Of a stretch of 64,000 nucleotides of DNA, positions 50,001 through 61,290 are shown piece by piece (position 1 is the first letter of the stretch; every line of letters starts with the position of its first letter). Location: positions 1,202,720 to 1,266,719 of the forward strand of contig MNCI01025456.1 in assembly GCA_015680685.1 (NCBI GenBank), in the 5' to 3' direction. Below the pieces are notes generated by a model. That model was not told the origin of the DNA, made no database searches, and was given only the letters and a program-made list of their open reading frames with translations. This DNA comes from Gnetum montanum. Its lineage: Eukaryota > Streptophyta > Gnetopsida > Gnetales > Gnetaceae. The position numbers were made by a program, and so were the translations under genes.

Positions 50001-53000
50001 TTCTTTCAGTAATTACTAAAATAATATAAAATAAATGGTTACATGAAAAGTAAAAAACCATTCAATGATTGCCTGCATTCATGCATAGGCATTCAAGTCA
50101 TTATATCCAACTTGAACCATGAAGACAAAGAGACCCTATATAATATCCTCCTTCACTTTAAATTTTCTCAATGAACACAGAAAAACATATACAACCAAAC
50201 TGATATCTACCATTTTCCCTTTCACGAGTTTACCAATGCAAGTGTAGAATATCACTATATTATTCAAGAAAGAAAGAGAGGTATAGAATTTCTTTTTTCC
50301 ACAAATCACAATGCAGATTTGGAAAGAACCATTCAAGATTTTTTAAAATTTTAAAAAGGTCAGTCCGCAGCAGATAGTGAATGAATGTCTATCATAAAGA
50401 ATTGGATAGAGTAAAAAGATTAAATGTAATATAAATCATTGGGGAATTGTCAATTAAAATTCAATAAATTTACCATACACAACTTTTTAGATTTGAAACT
50501 TGCTCTATACTTATGGAACAGTGATCCATTACAGATGTCAATTTTATATTTTTCCCAATAAAAATATTCATTAGCACTATCAAAGTTTAAACTAAATATA
50601 CATACCTTGCTAGCTTTGATCGAAGCATATACCGCAGGTACGCATCAGTTCCATATGGCTTGATTGCCATATACTTACACATGTTGACAAGCCTAGGCCT
50701 TATATCAAAGCAGTTTAAAGGAAAACAGAAACCAAAAACGATATCAAACATTGCCATCATCATCATCATCCTAGCCTTGTCCCAACAAAATGGGGTCAGC
50801 TACAAAAATGACATGAAAGATATTTAAGAGAAAATGGCTACCAATCAAAATAATATATTATTATTTTTGCAAGGAGAAACATAAACAATGAATCAGTCAA
50901 TTTTAATAACACATTTACCAAAACTTTCCGTCAAAAGAAAAAGATAAGATAAACTATTGTTTTAAACAAAATGAATGGTCTACTAACAATAGTTATCTGC
51001 TATGGTACCAGCATGAAATAATATTACATATGACCAGCACGAAATGATTTTGCACACCTGTTAATATTGTCCAGTGTCAATTCATCATTAAATAGTTTTG
51101 CAAAGCTAATAATTTCTTCATTTGATACATGTTCACCAGTACGAACCTGTTTCCAAAACAAATTTTAATAACATAAATAGCAGATTTAAATACGTTATTA
51201 AATGTCTGTTGGTACAAATATATGTAACTCAGAAATGTAGACAGCTAACGTTAGTCATGAATTCATCTAAATCTTCGGCAGTTTGTTTCAACTCTCCACT
51301 TCGAGATGTTTTTATTTCTTTGGCCATTTCCTTTACAGTGTCCTGTAAAAATTTTGCATACTCAATTCTCGCATTGAGTCGCCGCTTTAAATCCTCCTGA
51401 AGAACAGAAAAGCAAGAAGACATTAAAAAGTATGCAGAATAAACTGCAATACAACACTACCCTCACATTGACAGATAAATTGGTTCACAAACCACATGGT
51501 AGAATCCATCAACAATACTAATACACAGGATAAAACAAATGGAACAAAAGATTGAAGAACAGGTTTTTATCTCACCCAGTAACAAAAAATTTGGGATTTG
51601 GTTACACTGAATTATCTAAAATCAGCCAAAGAGATTTGAAGTGTTCAGCATTAATTAATCATAATCGTTATCCTACCCTTATCCCAACCACATGGTCTTG
51701 GCTTTATGACCTCTTTCTTTCCTTAACTTAATACTTCTTTCCATGCCTTTTTCATCATCTCTTCACTGCTTTCCTTCAACTTTAATCAAGTTACCTCTTC
51801 CATCAAAAGCATTCTTATTCTATAAACCTGGCCAAACCATCTAAGATGACTTGTCTTGATTTTATCAGCCACTTCCAAACTTCCTCTAATAAAACAATTG
51901 TTGATTTCTATCTTTTTTTTGTGACACTTGTCATACACCTCAACATTCTCATCCCTGTTAAATCTACACATTGTTATTGTTACGTTTTACAGCCTGATAC
52001 TGCGCAATATACAAAACTGCAGACCTAACTATTATCGTGTATAATTTTCCCTTCAATCTAATAGATATTCATTTAGCACATCATACATTGTTGGCTTGTT
52101 CCCATTTTATCAGCTTCAATTAAATTTCTCACATCATCATCAATGTTTCTTTTTTGTCTGTAACATTGATCAAATTCCATGCCAGCCAACAAATTTTTAC
52201 ACGCTAACAAATGGTCAGAGGCTTTTGTTGGATATTTCAATAATTAGCACAAGCTTTTAAAAAAAATTAATTTGAAACTTCTGAAAAGCAAAAAAATGCT
52301 AAATACTAAATAATAAAGTAATAAGAGCAGTATTGACCATATTGTTTTCGTATATTATTCCTATATTTTATTTTAGAAGGTTAAGAGTGTTTGGTTATGA
52401 ATAGCTACTGTCATGTAGAAGTTACCATTGTTTATATGAGTTTCCCCTGCCAGGATTATCAAAAAGTACAACCGATATTAAAACAGCCTTATTTAGATCA
52501 TAATTCATAATTGATTCAGACAACCTCATTAACAAAAACTCTTAACAACGGGTACAACTCTGCATCCAGTGAATACAGAATTACATTTTATATGTCTAAT
52601 TTAAATCCTTCTCCAGATATACCTTGATTTCTTTTTTCAACAACAAAGTTCTTCAATGTCCATCCATTCACTATGGATGGACACATTTGCCTTTCTCCAT
52701 TCTCTTCAAATAGATATGTTTCCTTATCTGTACATCTACAATCTAATTCAGGTTTACCTCATTTCTGAACTTCATCACACCTACCGAACTTTCCACTTGG
52801 TGGTAGCTTGTAGAATGATCTTATTCTGCATTGTAACAGCATATACTCTGCCTCACCTCTCCGTAACTATGGATAGGTACTTTTTTTTGAGTTTTATCCT
52901 TATCTATTTGATATAATTTAAAAGTATCATTGTTCGCCCATGATTATCTTAATGGTTTCTTTTATTAATATATACTTTTCCTGTTATCTGCTCCTCCGTA

Positions 53001-56000
53001 TACATCTTCCTTCAATTCTTCCTTTTCCATGATTGCTAAGTGCAATGGATCTTCCACAGATGCATCACTCCATCCAGTCGTCATGCCTCTTCAAGAGCTA
53101 TTTGTTTATTTCGTTAATATCCTTCATCTGTGTCAATCATGCTTTCCATTTCATCAAATAAGAACTTTTATGATTGCTTTCTTTATTCAACAGAGTTAAC
53201 TCAACATGTCATGAGTTATTTGGACAAAAATACTACAATATTTTGTGTCAAGAGACATGTTTAAGATAAGCAGGTATTGGAGAGAAAGGAATTTGTACAT
53301 GCCATGCCCATGTATTTACGCACTTATTATATTTATGTCTGATCATAGTTCTATTTTTGATCATGTATAGGTTGCTTCAAAAGTCTTCAAAAATTTTCAA
53401 TTTACATACATCGATTTTTTCACCTTCTTCCCAAATGTTTGTCAACTTCTTCAATTTCCCGAATTTTTCAAGCAGCCAAAAATTTGTTTTGCCAGTTTTT
53501 CAGTCATGTTTTTGAACTATAAACATACATTTGGAATTTTCAGATGCAAAAGCAGTAAACCTGTATATGCCAATGTTTGAACGTTATGTGCATATATGTA
53601 GACTAGTAAATTTTCTTAATTTCCATATAGAACATTGTATTATGTTCAGTAACATTATAGAACAACTGGTAACTCCAAGACCTTGTCAGAGCAAGCCATT
53701 TGTCCAATTCATGACAGTGCCATTATCCTTCTTCCCAAAGAATGAATCGGCATTCCTTGTTTCTTATCTGGATACCAGATTTCTTACAAATGTTGTAGGG
53801 TATCATTCTAAAATGATTCTGTACGGTTTAAAGTGTATCACACATTCTATATCTTTAATTCCACCTTCTGGCTCTGCTCAATTCATGCCACGAGCAAATG
53901 AGCGTGTCGCTCGACCCTGACCAACTCTGACAGAAGGCTAAACACAATCTCTGACATAGTACATAAACCCGGTTTGGGACAGATGGGATTAAATCATGAT
54001 CAGGGTGTCTCAGAAAAAATTAATACTTTTAAAACTTCCCAAAGTTACCTGCTTTTGTGCTAAAATTTCACTCACTTCCATTAAATTATCACACACGATT
54101 GGTGTTTCTTTCATAAATTTGGCTCTACAAAGGAACTCAACAAAAATTTATTCGTTTGCTAATTACTGGTTATAACCACACGAGAGAGATTTTTTCTTTG
54201 TTTCCAGTTAGCAAGATGCGGTCAATATGCAAACTCAGTTCAAAAAGTATACTTTTATATATACTTCGTTACCTTTGCAAAATTGATTCTGTTCTGTTAT
54301 GATCTAGTAACAGTATTTAGAATATTATTGAAAGAATGAAGTTTCATCAGTAATTTTTTATCTTCCACTGTTGTCAGAGTAGTGGCTTGTTTGACTATAC
54401 ATAAATTTGTTCCTGCAAATTGCTTATTTGACTATAAACAACATCATTCCTTAAGCATGTATCGAATCTTTTCCAAGTATCACACCTAGGATATCAGTGA
54501 GTCACTTGTTTATTTCTTACTTTACTATTATAGATGAGATTAACTTGCAAAGTAGTGTCATTCATATTTTTTCTGGTTGCTTTGATTTCTTTGTTTATGT
54601 TTTAAATTTCTGGTATATAAAAGTTCTTTTCCTCTTTTTTTTTTTTTTTTGGGCAGGTGGGGCAGGGTTTACTTGGAGACTGCAGTAGACTTATAACTTC
54701 ACTGTTGAAATTTACTTTTTAAAATATAAGTTTGATTAGTGAATAAATATTCACCTTTAAATACTCTGTTTGAGAAATAAAAATGCAAACCCACCAGAAG
54801 TTCGTTTTGTTAAGAAAAAATGCATGAAAGCAAAAAAGTCTTTGGTATGCAAGGAAATTTTGTTTTAAAGACAATGTCATTCTCGCAAAAAATCTGAACG
54901 TCACTGAGTCCAGCCTACGCTAACCAGCCCCCAGCATTCAGACCTTTGCACACACCCTATGCAACGGTGCAGAGATTTTCTAATATAGCAGACACAAAAA
55001 TTCCCTTCATGTGTCCCCAGCAGAGATTTTCATTTCCTGCAAGTTCCAAAGCTAAGTTTCGATACAATATAACTGCAGATCTCTGCTCACTTGTTGTAAT
55101 ATCACTTTCACTTTCTCCCATGGTTTCTTATCATACATCAATCTTTGAACCACCTTCTCCTTCAATCCACGAAGAATAAAAATGTTCATTATTGTTATTT
55201 GACCTCCATTGGAATTTCTGATGCATGGAAAGTAGTCAACAATTATCTTATATATCATCACAAATGGATGCAGAATTAAAATAATATGTGACCAAATGTG
55301 CATTGCCTAAAATGTACTGAAGGGAATGCACAAACACGACGAAGTCCTAAGCAGTGTTCTTTGTTTTCAAAAAATCTATTTATCTTTGTGATATTTTTTC
55401 TGTGTCACTGTATCTCCTTATGAATAACATCTCAGTTATAACTTAAAAGTTTCAACTTATGTCACAAGGAAATACGAACTGCTACTTATTTTCTGTGTAT
55501 GCGTGTAGCTAAAGTTAGCCCAGTATGAAATTCAAAATTGCATGACAAATAACCTGCAAGCATCAACTTTTAGAATCTGCACCAAAAATCCCCCTCAATA
55601 CTAGTCAGAGTACATCTATAATAACCAAAAACAGTATTTAAACAAACCTGTTCCTTCATTTTATCCTTGAATGTTGAAGGCAACATATTGGGAAATACTT
55701 TGAGAAAAACAGGTAACAAAAATTCCATGAAGGGCACAATAATGAAAACTGCAAATGGTACAAGTCGGAAAATGTCAGCTGTTGTTCTAGTAAGCTGTTG
55801 CCTCTCTCTTCGAGAAAGACTCCTGCCACTGGCAAGTTTCAGCAAAAGCCTGAAAGATATTCTGACATCAGCCCACAAAAGTTTTGTTCCAACCCAGTAA
55901 TGCTGAAGTGTTTCCAAAAACTGATGTTTCCATTCTTTGCGCTTGACAGCCCAGTCAGCGCTGAAACAAAATAATAATAATCATAAAATTGTGTAAATGT

Positions 56001-56927
56001 GATTGCCAACAGAACTAATTCAATGCATTCCTAACATAACAATCAGAATTACCACATATTAAAATAATGAAGTCCAGCTGAGCATGCTTTTCTTATGACA
56101 CTCTAGTTTCATACTTACACTTTTTTATGGTATAGAAGTGTAAGCCTGACTGGATGTTTTTGTTTATTTCACTTACAAACTAATCAACCCGTAATGCATA
56201 TTTGGCAAACAAAGCTAACTATAGTCACAAAAAAATCTTTAAAACTAGTAGAAACAAAACAATTTTGATAAAAGAATTGAAATACTAACCTGCTCATTGA
56301 TGCAACTTCTTTCAATGCGGGTCCAATTCCAATTAGCATGCACCAAAACTTTTTTAACATAAGCTCATTCTTTTTTGAATCTTCTTTCACTTGTTTTGCC
56401 CTCGCTTTAACAGAGGTCAGTCCTATAACTGCCTGATCACATTCTTCAGGCGATGCTTCACCTTTCCTTTGTGTTACAGACTTGTCTACATTCCGATCCT
56501 GCTCATTTTCAGAATCCTGCTGGCTTGCTGTTGCAGTGGAAGAAGACCTTGTAAAAAATGGTGTTAACTGGATTCTTTGAGAAAGCAATGTGTAGCCCAT
56601 AGTTCCTCTCGAGTAATTGAAGGCACAAACCTCTTTCATGATCCTCACATCAGATTTCTTTACCCAAAGTCTTGTCCAAATATCCAATGCATTTCCTGAG
56701 CCTACAATAATGTTGGCAGTAAAATTATCATTTGCTTTTTTGCCTGGCCCATCAGTTGAAACTTGTTCAAGAAAATGTGATAATGGCCCGTGTCTATGAG
56801 AGAGAGGTGGGGCAGCATCCGAAGAATGCTGAAAAATTCTCCACGCTGGACAAGCTGTGTTCTTTGATGATCGTAGGACCTTTCTTGAGCGAATAATTTG
56901 ATGAATAGATAATTGGCCAATTCCCAT
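33558..56927 (-). CDS. LETM1: LETM1-like mitochondrial inner-membrane protein, 14 coding exons
   Basis: Coding exons in order on -: 56927-56290, 55960-55648, 51396-51250, 51146-51058, 50698-50606, 49149-49023, 48028-47964, 47817-47643, 47353-47162, 47057-47010, 46574-46431, 46287-46205, 33950-33835, 33643-33558. Phases close and the total is 2316 nt (771 residues), normal for plant LETM1. Parts: Arg-rich mitochondrial presequence; conserved [11 protein letters not shown] (about 160-175); LETM core with one membrane segment (about 276-303); ribosome-binding-like domain through about 490; long Glu/Arg-rich coiled coil (about 535-700); and an EF-hand loop D704-E715 ([12 protein letters not shown]). 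LETM1 proteins act in cation/proton exchange across the inner membrane and in mitochondrial translation. That is known for the family and inferred here. Intron 12 is 12.25 kb and full of transposons. Confidence 0.93.
34700..35033 (+). mobile_element. RTE-type LINE 3' end with (GAT)n tail
   Basis: CCATTTTGTTGGGACAGGGC followed by TAG and ten GAT units (35004-35033) matches the common 3' end of plant RTE LINEs, which finish in short tandem repeats. The 300 bases before it look like remnants of the RTE C-terminal frame. The left border is approximate. Confidence 0.6.
35565..35705 (+). mobile_element. SINE copy
   Basis: GATGTTAGCCTAATTGTAAA, TTCTTGATCTGG, CATAGGTTCAATTTCAG (box B-like) and TCTAAAGGGCC. 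The head and tail match the copy at 58.67 kb. Confidence 0.6.
36221..36536. repeat. Tandem duplication, unit about 169 bp
   Basis: GAAAGAAACT.G.GATAATCA at 36221 recurs at 36390. Both copies carry GGTAAA.TCAT, AGATGAAA and AAATCAATAG.AATGGAT. The copies differ by scattered substitutions. Confidence 0.75.
38579..39950 (-). pseudogene. LINE copy 2 extra 3' coding block: globular domain, coiled coil, DnaJ-type J-domain
   Basis: After zf-RVT the - strand gives a globular segment (39780-39465: [41 protein letters not shown], then [12 protein letters not shown]). A Glu/Gln/Leu-rich coiled coil follows (about 39190-38830: [20 protein letters not shown]). Then comes a J-domain (38818-38615): [16 protein letters not shown], a TGA in place of an Arg-like codon, [16 protein letters not shown], a TAG, then [11 protein letters not shown] and LRAILDW. 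HPDK (38737-38726) is the motif by which J-proteins stimulate Hsp70. The helix II and III patterns fit. Whether this was a third ORF or an ORF2 extension cannot be told. Copy 1 has the matching blocks. Confidence 0.75.
39952..42993 (-). pseudogene. LINE copy 2 ORF2: endonuclease, reverse transcriptase, zf-RVT
   Basis: It starts with [13 protein letters not shown] at 42993. An endonuclease region follows (about 42875-42260). [22 protein letters not shown] (near 41680-41620), [10 protein letters not shown] (near 41360), motif [19 protein letters not shown] (about 41080-41135), motif C KHYADDMV (about 41011-41038). The zf-RVT part at 40281-39952 has [17 protein letters not shown] and [13 protein letters not shown] 22-base C run at 40565-40586 splits the frame between RT and zf-RVT. 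Confidence 0.88.
40565..40586. repeat. 22-bp poly-C (poly-G on -)
   Basis: An uninterrupted C run inside ORF2 of LINE copy 2. It is a second G-run in the same element. Confidence 0.95.
43345..43390. repeat. 46-bp C-tract (G-tract on -)
   Basis: Only two G interrupt the C run. On - it reads as a poly-Gly-coding G run between the CCHC region and ORF2 of LINE copy 2, where G4 structures are possible. Length may be unreliable in the assembly. Confidence 0.9.
43541..44566 (-). pseudogene. LINE copy 2 ORF1: Gly-rich region, DUF4283, zinc knuckle
   Basis: Gly/Ser-rich frames at 44566-44192 lead into DUF4283 at 44057-43857 ([20 protein letters not shown], then [13 protein letters not shown]). A CCHC-like knuckle lies near 43560-43610 ([12 protein letters not shown], with later ligands damaged). 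The order is that of plant L1 ORF1, an RNA-binding protein. Confidence 0.75.
46205..51396 (-). other. LETM1: LETM1 coding exons 3-12: matrix domain and coiled coil
   Basis: Exon 3: [20 protein letters not shown]. Exon 4: [19 protein letters not shown]. Exon 5: [10 protein letters not shown] and [13 protein letters not shown]. Exon 6: [20 protein letters not shown]. Exon 7: [20 protein letters not shown]. Exon 8: [15 protein letters not shown] and [17 protein letters not shown]. Exon 9: [15 protein letters not shown] and [18 protein letters not shown]. Exon 10: [13 protein letters not shown]. Exon 11: [14 protein letters not shown]. Exon 12: [15 protein letters not shown] and GDKWRILD. All introns here are GT-AG. 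Those between exons 3-4, 9-10 and 10-11 are short. Confidence 0.92.
50755..50803 (-). mobile_element. 5'-truncated RTE LINE tail
   Basis: On -, GACCCCATTTTGTTGGGACA is followed by AGGCTAG and a (GAT)n run, the same 3' end as at 35.0 kb. It is about 50 bp and lies 57 bases upstream of the LETM1 exon 5 acceptor. Confidence 0.65.
51650..53200 (-). mobile_element. RTE-type LINE remnant in LETM1 intron 2
   Basis: Read on -: [20 protein letters not shown] (near 52140), [10 protein letters not shown] (near 52060) and [14 protein letters not shown] (near 52000) parallel the RTE segment between RT and the C-terminus. [26 protein letters not shown] and GQVYRI (51930-51800) match the usual C-terminal IR...V...DK...LRWFGHV block. 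The 3' end near 51660 resembles the plant RTE end. The 5' border is uncertain. Confidence 0.65.
53201..55647 (-). other. Rest of LETM1 intron 2
   Basis: About 2.4 kb of AT-rich intron with a T run at about 54632-54650. A 129-codon open frame on + (53531-53920) shows no recognisable protein. No element assigned. Confidence 0.45.
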
Positions 56928-56941
56928 CTTCAAATTATGTT
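55648..56941 (-). other. LETM1: LETM1 coding exons 1-2: presequence and LETM core
   Basis: The exon starts after a TTTTAG acceptor (exon start 56941), with ATG at 56927 giving [20 protein letters not shown], basic and without acidic residues, as in a mitochondrial presequence. The frame is open back to the acceptor, so an upstream coding start is possible. Exon 1 ends in [11 protein letters not shown]. Exon 2 has [34 protein letters not shown] and the membrane segment [20 protein letters not shown]. Confidence 0.9.
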
Positions 56942-57700
56942 CTAAAACCAAATGGAAATAGCAGCATACCAGCTATTGCAGTAAAAAATAAATAAAAATA
57001 CACCAAACTGAACAATTTTGTCTTCAATCGCCACTGCAAGAAGCTCCAATACATCAACAGAATCAGATACTCTAAATAAGGGAAATATTATTCAAGATTT
57101 TTATCATTTACAATTACGTCACATAACAGTGACCAAAAGTACACCACCATCTAATAGACTAACACATAATATTACGTCAAATAAACTTGACCAAAAGTAT
57201 ACCATCATCTAATAGACTAATACATTAAATGAATTTCCATAATAGAAACTCTGCAAATAGAAAGCTGTATTTAAATAGTCAACAATGATTTGAATTCCTA
57301 ACATTTCAACGGATTTCAAAGGATCGCAAATCAATTTATTCGATGGAAACTTCTCATCTTCTAAATACGAACGTCAATAGTAACAAATAAAACAATGTAA
57401 AAGTTGTTTCCAACATTTTGCAATGCAGTGAAGCTTTCTGGAATTGATATTTTGATTTATGACAACATCAACGTGAAGGTCACAACCACGAAAACTAAAA
57501 AACGCGACAGAACGGTTAGGCAAACAAACGTGAAAACTCGGTAGAGTCATAATTCATGGTACCTGTGATTGTGTATCGAAAATTTCTTTCGAACTGTCAC
57601 CCGCCTGAGCAGACACCCACCCAATAGAAACCGCCTGCTGGCTCAAATTTGTTGGTGACGATTATAGGTTAGGTGAAATTGCAAGGTTTTGAAAGGGTTC
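56942..57700 (-). promoter_or_regulatory. Probable LETM1 5' leader and promoter
   Basis: A GTACCA donor on - near 57563 follows a moderately GC-rich stretch (57570-57660) and could end a first non-coding exon. A second short leader exon may lie at about 57004-57035 before a GTGTAT donor. The start-codon exon begins at 56941. No TATA box was fixed with confidence. Confidence 0.35.
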
Positions 57701-58189
57701 ATACTTCATCTGTGCATCACTTAACTTCCGAGACCAACGATTGCAGACGGAAGCGTTCGTTTTAAAACAGTTGTCAGAATCCCAATAACAACGCAGTTTG
57801 CCGTATCATCGTATCGAAGGAGATCAGTCAAAGCATGAGGGATCATTTAACATGTTCCCAAACCTAATCGTAATATTAAAGTATATGTGCCAATCAGCTT
57901 ACAGATCTTCTCCAGCTGCCATGCTTTTTCTAAGAAAAATTAAACACTATTTGCTTTGGTTTTACTTGGTGCTTGCTCCTTCCACCATCTAGATGCTGGA
58001 TTAAAAAACCTGGCAAATGAGTGTATCAACCTGAGCACATAAAAATTAACACTGATCTAATAAATTGTAATCGGCTTGCCTGAGATAACCATTTTTCCTT
58101 CTATCTCGTAAGTCATTCAGAAATTTTTTCAATGGGCTTATTTAAAATAGAGAGTTTTGTTCTTCCTAAAAAAGAAAAGAATGTCAAGG
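57701..58189. other. Upstream spacer of LETM1, nothing recognised
   Basis: AT-rich DNA with no conserved reading frame or repeat noted. Confidence 0.4.
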
Positions 58190-59650
58190 TACTTAGTGGG
58201 AAGAAAATCTTTCACACAATGTACATTTGCATAGATAGAAACTTAAAAATACAATATTTGGAGTGCCAAAATAGTAGACTTTACTTTTAGTAAAATTGAT
58301 TTGGAGACCTACATCTATAAAAAAATTATAAAAGCATTGCAAGGCATTGTTCAAACTATCATGAAAATCTTCTACAAATAAAAAGTTATCATCTACAAAT
58401 TGTGAGTATGATTGTAACATCTAGTGGTAGGAGTAATGCCTTTGGTATGATTCAAAGATTGTTCTTTTGAATGAAAGTACCAAAATCTTCCATGGCTAGA
58501 AAAAAATATGAGATATTAGATCCCTTGCCAAATACCATTTTTTGTAAAGATACTTCCCTCTTGTTTACCATTAACAAGAATTAAAAACTAGAAGCACTTA
58601 TAACATTGCTCCAATTTTCTCACATAATGACATGGATAACCAAAGAAGTGGAGAAGAGCATCCATACAATGAGTTGTTAGTCTAGTGGTAACAATCTTGG
58701 CTTGGGAATCCTAGGTCATAGGTTTGATTCTACTAGGTAGCATTAAGTTATAAATTAAAAAAATTCCATAGAAAGGAGTTCTAAAATTGGTTTGATTAAT
58801 CTAAAGAGTTTCAATGAATGTAAGTAAAAATTTTAGTTTTAGTTTCATAATTCTAGTTGATTCAATCTTAAGCTTTATTAATATTCAACTTGAGAATGTA
58901 ATAGTTCTCATTTGAGAATTACTTGATCAAGAATATGCCTACTAACCACAAAGCTAGCTTGCTCTAGTGCAATTATAGATGGTAGAAGTTTGCTAATGTG
59001 AAGTGTCAAGAATGTTGATATGATTTTACAAAAAGTTGAATATGGGCTAAGAGGCAAATAATCTTTGATATTAGAAGCTTGGGCTTTTTTTTTTTGTTTT
59101 GGTAAGAGAGAAATCCAAGAGACATTGAGCTTTCAAAGAATTTTTTTTATTTGTTATTCATAATTCAAATACCATATTATAAACATCTATTCCAATAATA
59201 TGATTGTACTTTTCAAAAAATTAATAGAAAAGCCATCAACACATGGAGCCTAGTTGTTGATCATGCTAAATACAACATCATGAACCTCAGTACCAATGGG
59301 AAAAGAGTTAAGAAGATGAATATTAGAATAAAAGTGATATTTATCAATACATAAACCAACTTTTTAAATTATAAGGAGTACCATAACCAATCAAATTAGA
59401 GAAAAATGTCACAAATATTTGGAAGATAACAAAAGGATTAGAGGCAAGCATACCATTTTCTTATTTTAATTGGGCAATTTTAGTTTTGGAGTATCTTATA
59501 GAAGCATAAGAATGAAAGAATCTAGAGTTCTTATCATCTTCCAAATTCACTTTTACTTTTATCTTTGTTTATAGTAGGTAGCCTTGTCATTCCTTCAAAT
59601 TTAGCTTAATTTCTCTTAATTTTCTTGATTATTCCTTTATTAATTACTTT
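58190..59650 (-). mobile_element. L1-like LINE remnant (copy 3), RT region only
   Basis: On -, in order: RFFHSYASIRYSKTKIAQLK (about 59545-59480), PCVDGFSINFLK (about 59245-59215), KLNINKA-stop-D (motif A, near 58885-58865), VNKREVSLQKMVFGKG and FLAMEDFGTFI (motif B region, about 58590-58480), then YSQFVDDNFLFVEDF (motif C) and GLQINFTKSKVYYFG (58420-58250). It is heavily decayed, and it is split by a SINE between motifs A and B. Confidence 0.8.
58668..58820 (+). mobile_element. SINE copy inserted in LINE copy 3
   Basis: GAGTTGTTAGTCTAGTGGTA (box A-like), CATAGGTTTGATTCTACTAG (box B-like), CATTAAGTTATAAATT, ATTCCATAGAAAGGAG and TTAATCTAAAGAG. It is one of the best preserved members in the window. 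Confidence 0.7.
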
Positions 59651-61004
59651 TATTATTACTAACTTCTTTATTAACTTAAAACCCAAACCAGCAAACACAT
59701 TTTAGTATTATGCTTCTCCAATCATTACATTAATTATAAGAGAAAGAAAAGGATCAAGGGGTACCATTATAGGAAAATTAGACTTGATCCTTATACAACA
59801 TGGATATAAGTATACAACATTAGAGGAAATTTCTAGCAATAAGATTTAGCAATCTTCATTCATCATGTCCTTCGACCTCTAACACTTGTACCAGCTTTAC
59901 CTACATGCAACATCATGCAAGAAGAGTTAGCACTCTTTAAGAAGTCAAATTTACCTTATTTTTTCCTAGAAGACATGATTGAAGTAAGCCATCATAGCTC
60001 CATCAAATTGTTAGATCACATTACTAAATTAACCAATGAAGAATAGACTTACCATGCAAGATTTCCAAGAATCTAGTCTAACATTAAATTGGCCATATGT
60101 TGACTACCCAAAACAACAAAATCTCAACCCTTATTAACAAGATATCTAAAGGCTACTACCCTAGCTCTTTCTATAACATAAAATAGTAAATGACATAATC
60201 TACTTGAAACCTTTTCATTGTTAGATATCATAAAACATAATCATCATTAGTTGGTCTCCAATGATAGTATATAGTAATTGTGATATTAAACCTTGACTAG
60301 CTTACAATAGCCTTGTGGCCCAAGTAGAAAGTTCTTAAATCCTAGGTTGCATGATAGAGGTCATCACAATTATCGCTACTACTCCTTTGCAGGTAGGTAA
60401 CTTATTAACTACAATCTTGAGTCTAATTCTACTTTCCTCCTAAACTAACTAGGTCAGAGTCTCATTTAGAAGTATCCATAGGTAACTATGTTTGAGTCTC
60501 CTTGAAGGATTAAAAGCTCCTTAGAACTTGTAAGAATTGCATATGCACACCAACTTTTAAGACACCTAACTCAACCTCATCCCATGTCCCATACCACATT
60601 GAGACTAACTATTGCTAATCTACCACTTAGCCTTGTATGTGTTTCATATAATGTCAAGACTATTTACTACTATTAAGGTGATGCCACTTGCATCTTTTAT
60701 GGCTTTTGCTACATTTAAATCAACTACTATCCTTCAAGATTTGATAGCTAAGATAGGACTTAGAAATGTATTTATAAGAAACATTAGCATTACACCCAAG
60801 AAGGAATTTAACATAAAGAATAGATCTACTACCTTTCTGAATTGATAAGATATTCCTTGTTGATAAACAAGCCTCTCAAGATCCCAAGCGTAAAAGTACC
60901 AACAAGCTTAAGATAGAAGAATATATAAATGAAAAATGATGGTTTAAAGAGGGGGGGTGTGGTGGGGACAGGGTGGGCAATGTTTGAACTCCTAAATAAT
61001 TTTA
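59651..61004. other. Intergenic DNA, nothing firmly recognised
   Basis: AT-rich sequence. A 77-codon frame at 60612-60845 (+) has no recognisable features. The part next to 59651 may include 5' remains of LINE copy 3. Confidence 0.4.
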
Positions 61005-61140
61005 ATATAGGTACACCCTAAGATATATAATCTAATTAGAACTCTATAACTCAGCATTGTCTACCAAAATCAAACCCTTGACTTGGAGTTTTCAAATCAA
61101 GAGTCTTACCACTAGGCTAATATCTCATTGTTATGATCGT
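61005..61140 (-). mobile_element. SINE copy
   Basis: On -: GAGATATTAGCCTAGTGGTA, AGACTCTTGATTTG, CAAGGGTTTGATTTTGG (box B-like), ATGCTGAGTTATAGAG and CTTAGGGTGTACC. It retains both promoter boxes. Confidence 0.7.
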
Positions 61141-61290
61141 TTGAAGAGGAACCTATAACCTACTTATAAAGATCCAAATTACAAATACCTGTACATGATT
61201 TCTAGAAGATGTTAACATGAGATCTATTAACTGACCTATCACATGTGACAGATTCAAGATAAGGATGAGTATTATTTTTAGCGAGACCCA

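Noticed and set aside
53531-53920. 129-codon ORF on + in LETM1 intron 2
   Set aside because: No recognisable domain, composition like translated AT-rich DNA, and no codon pattern; probably chance.
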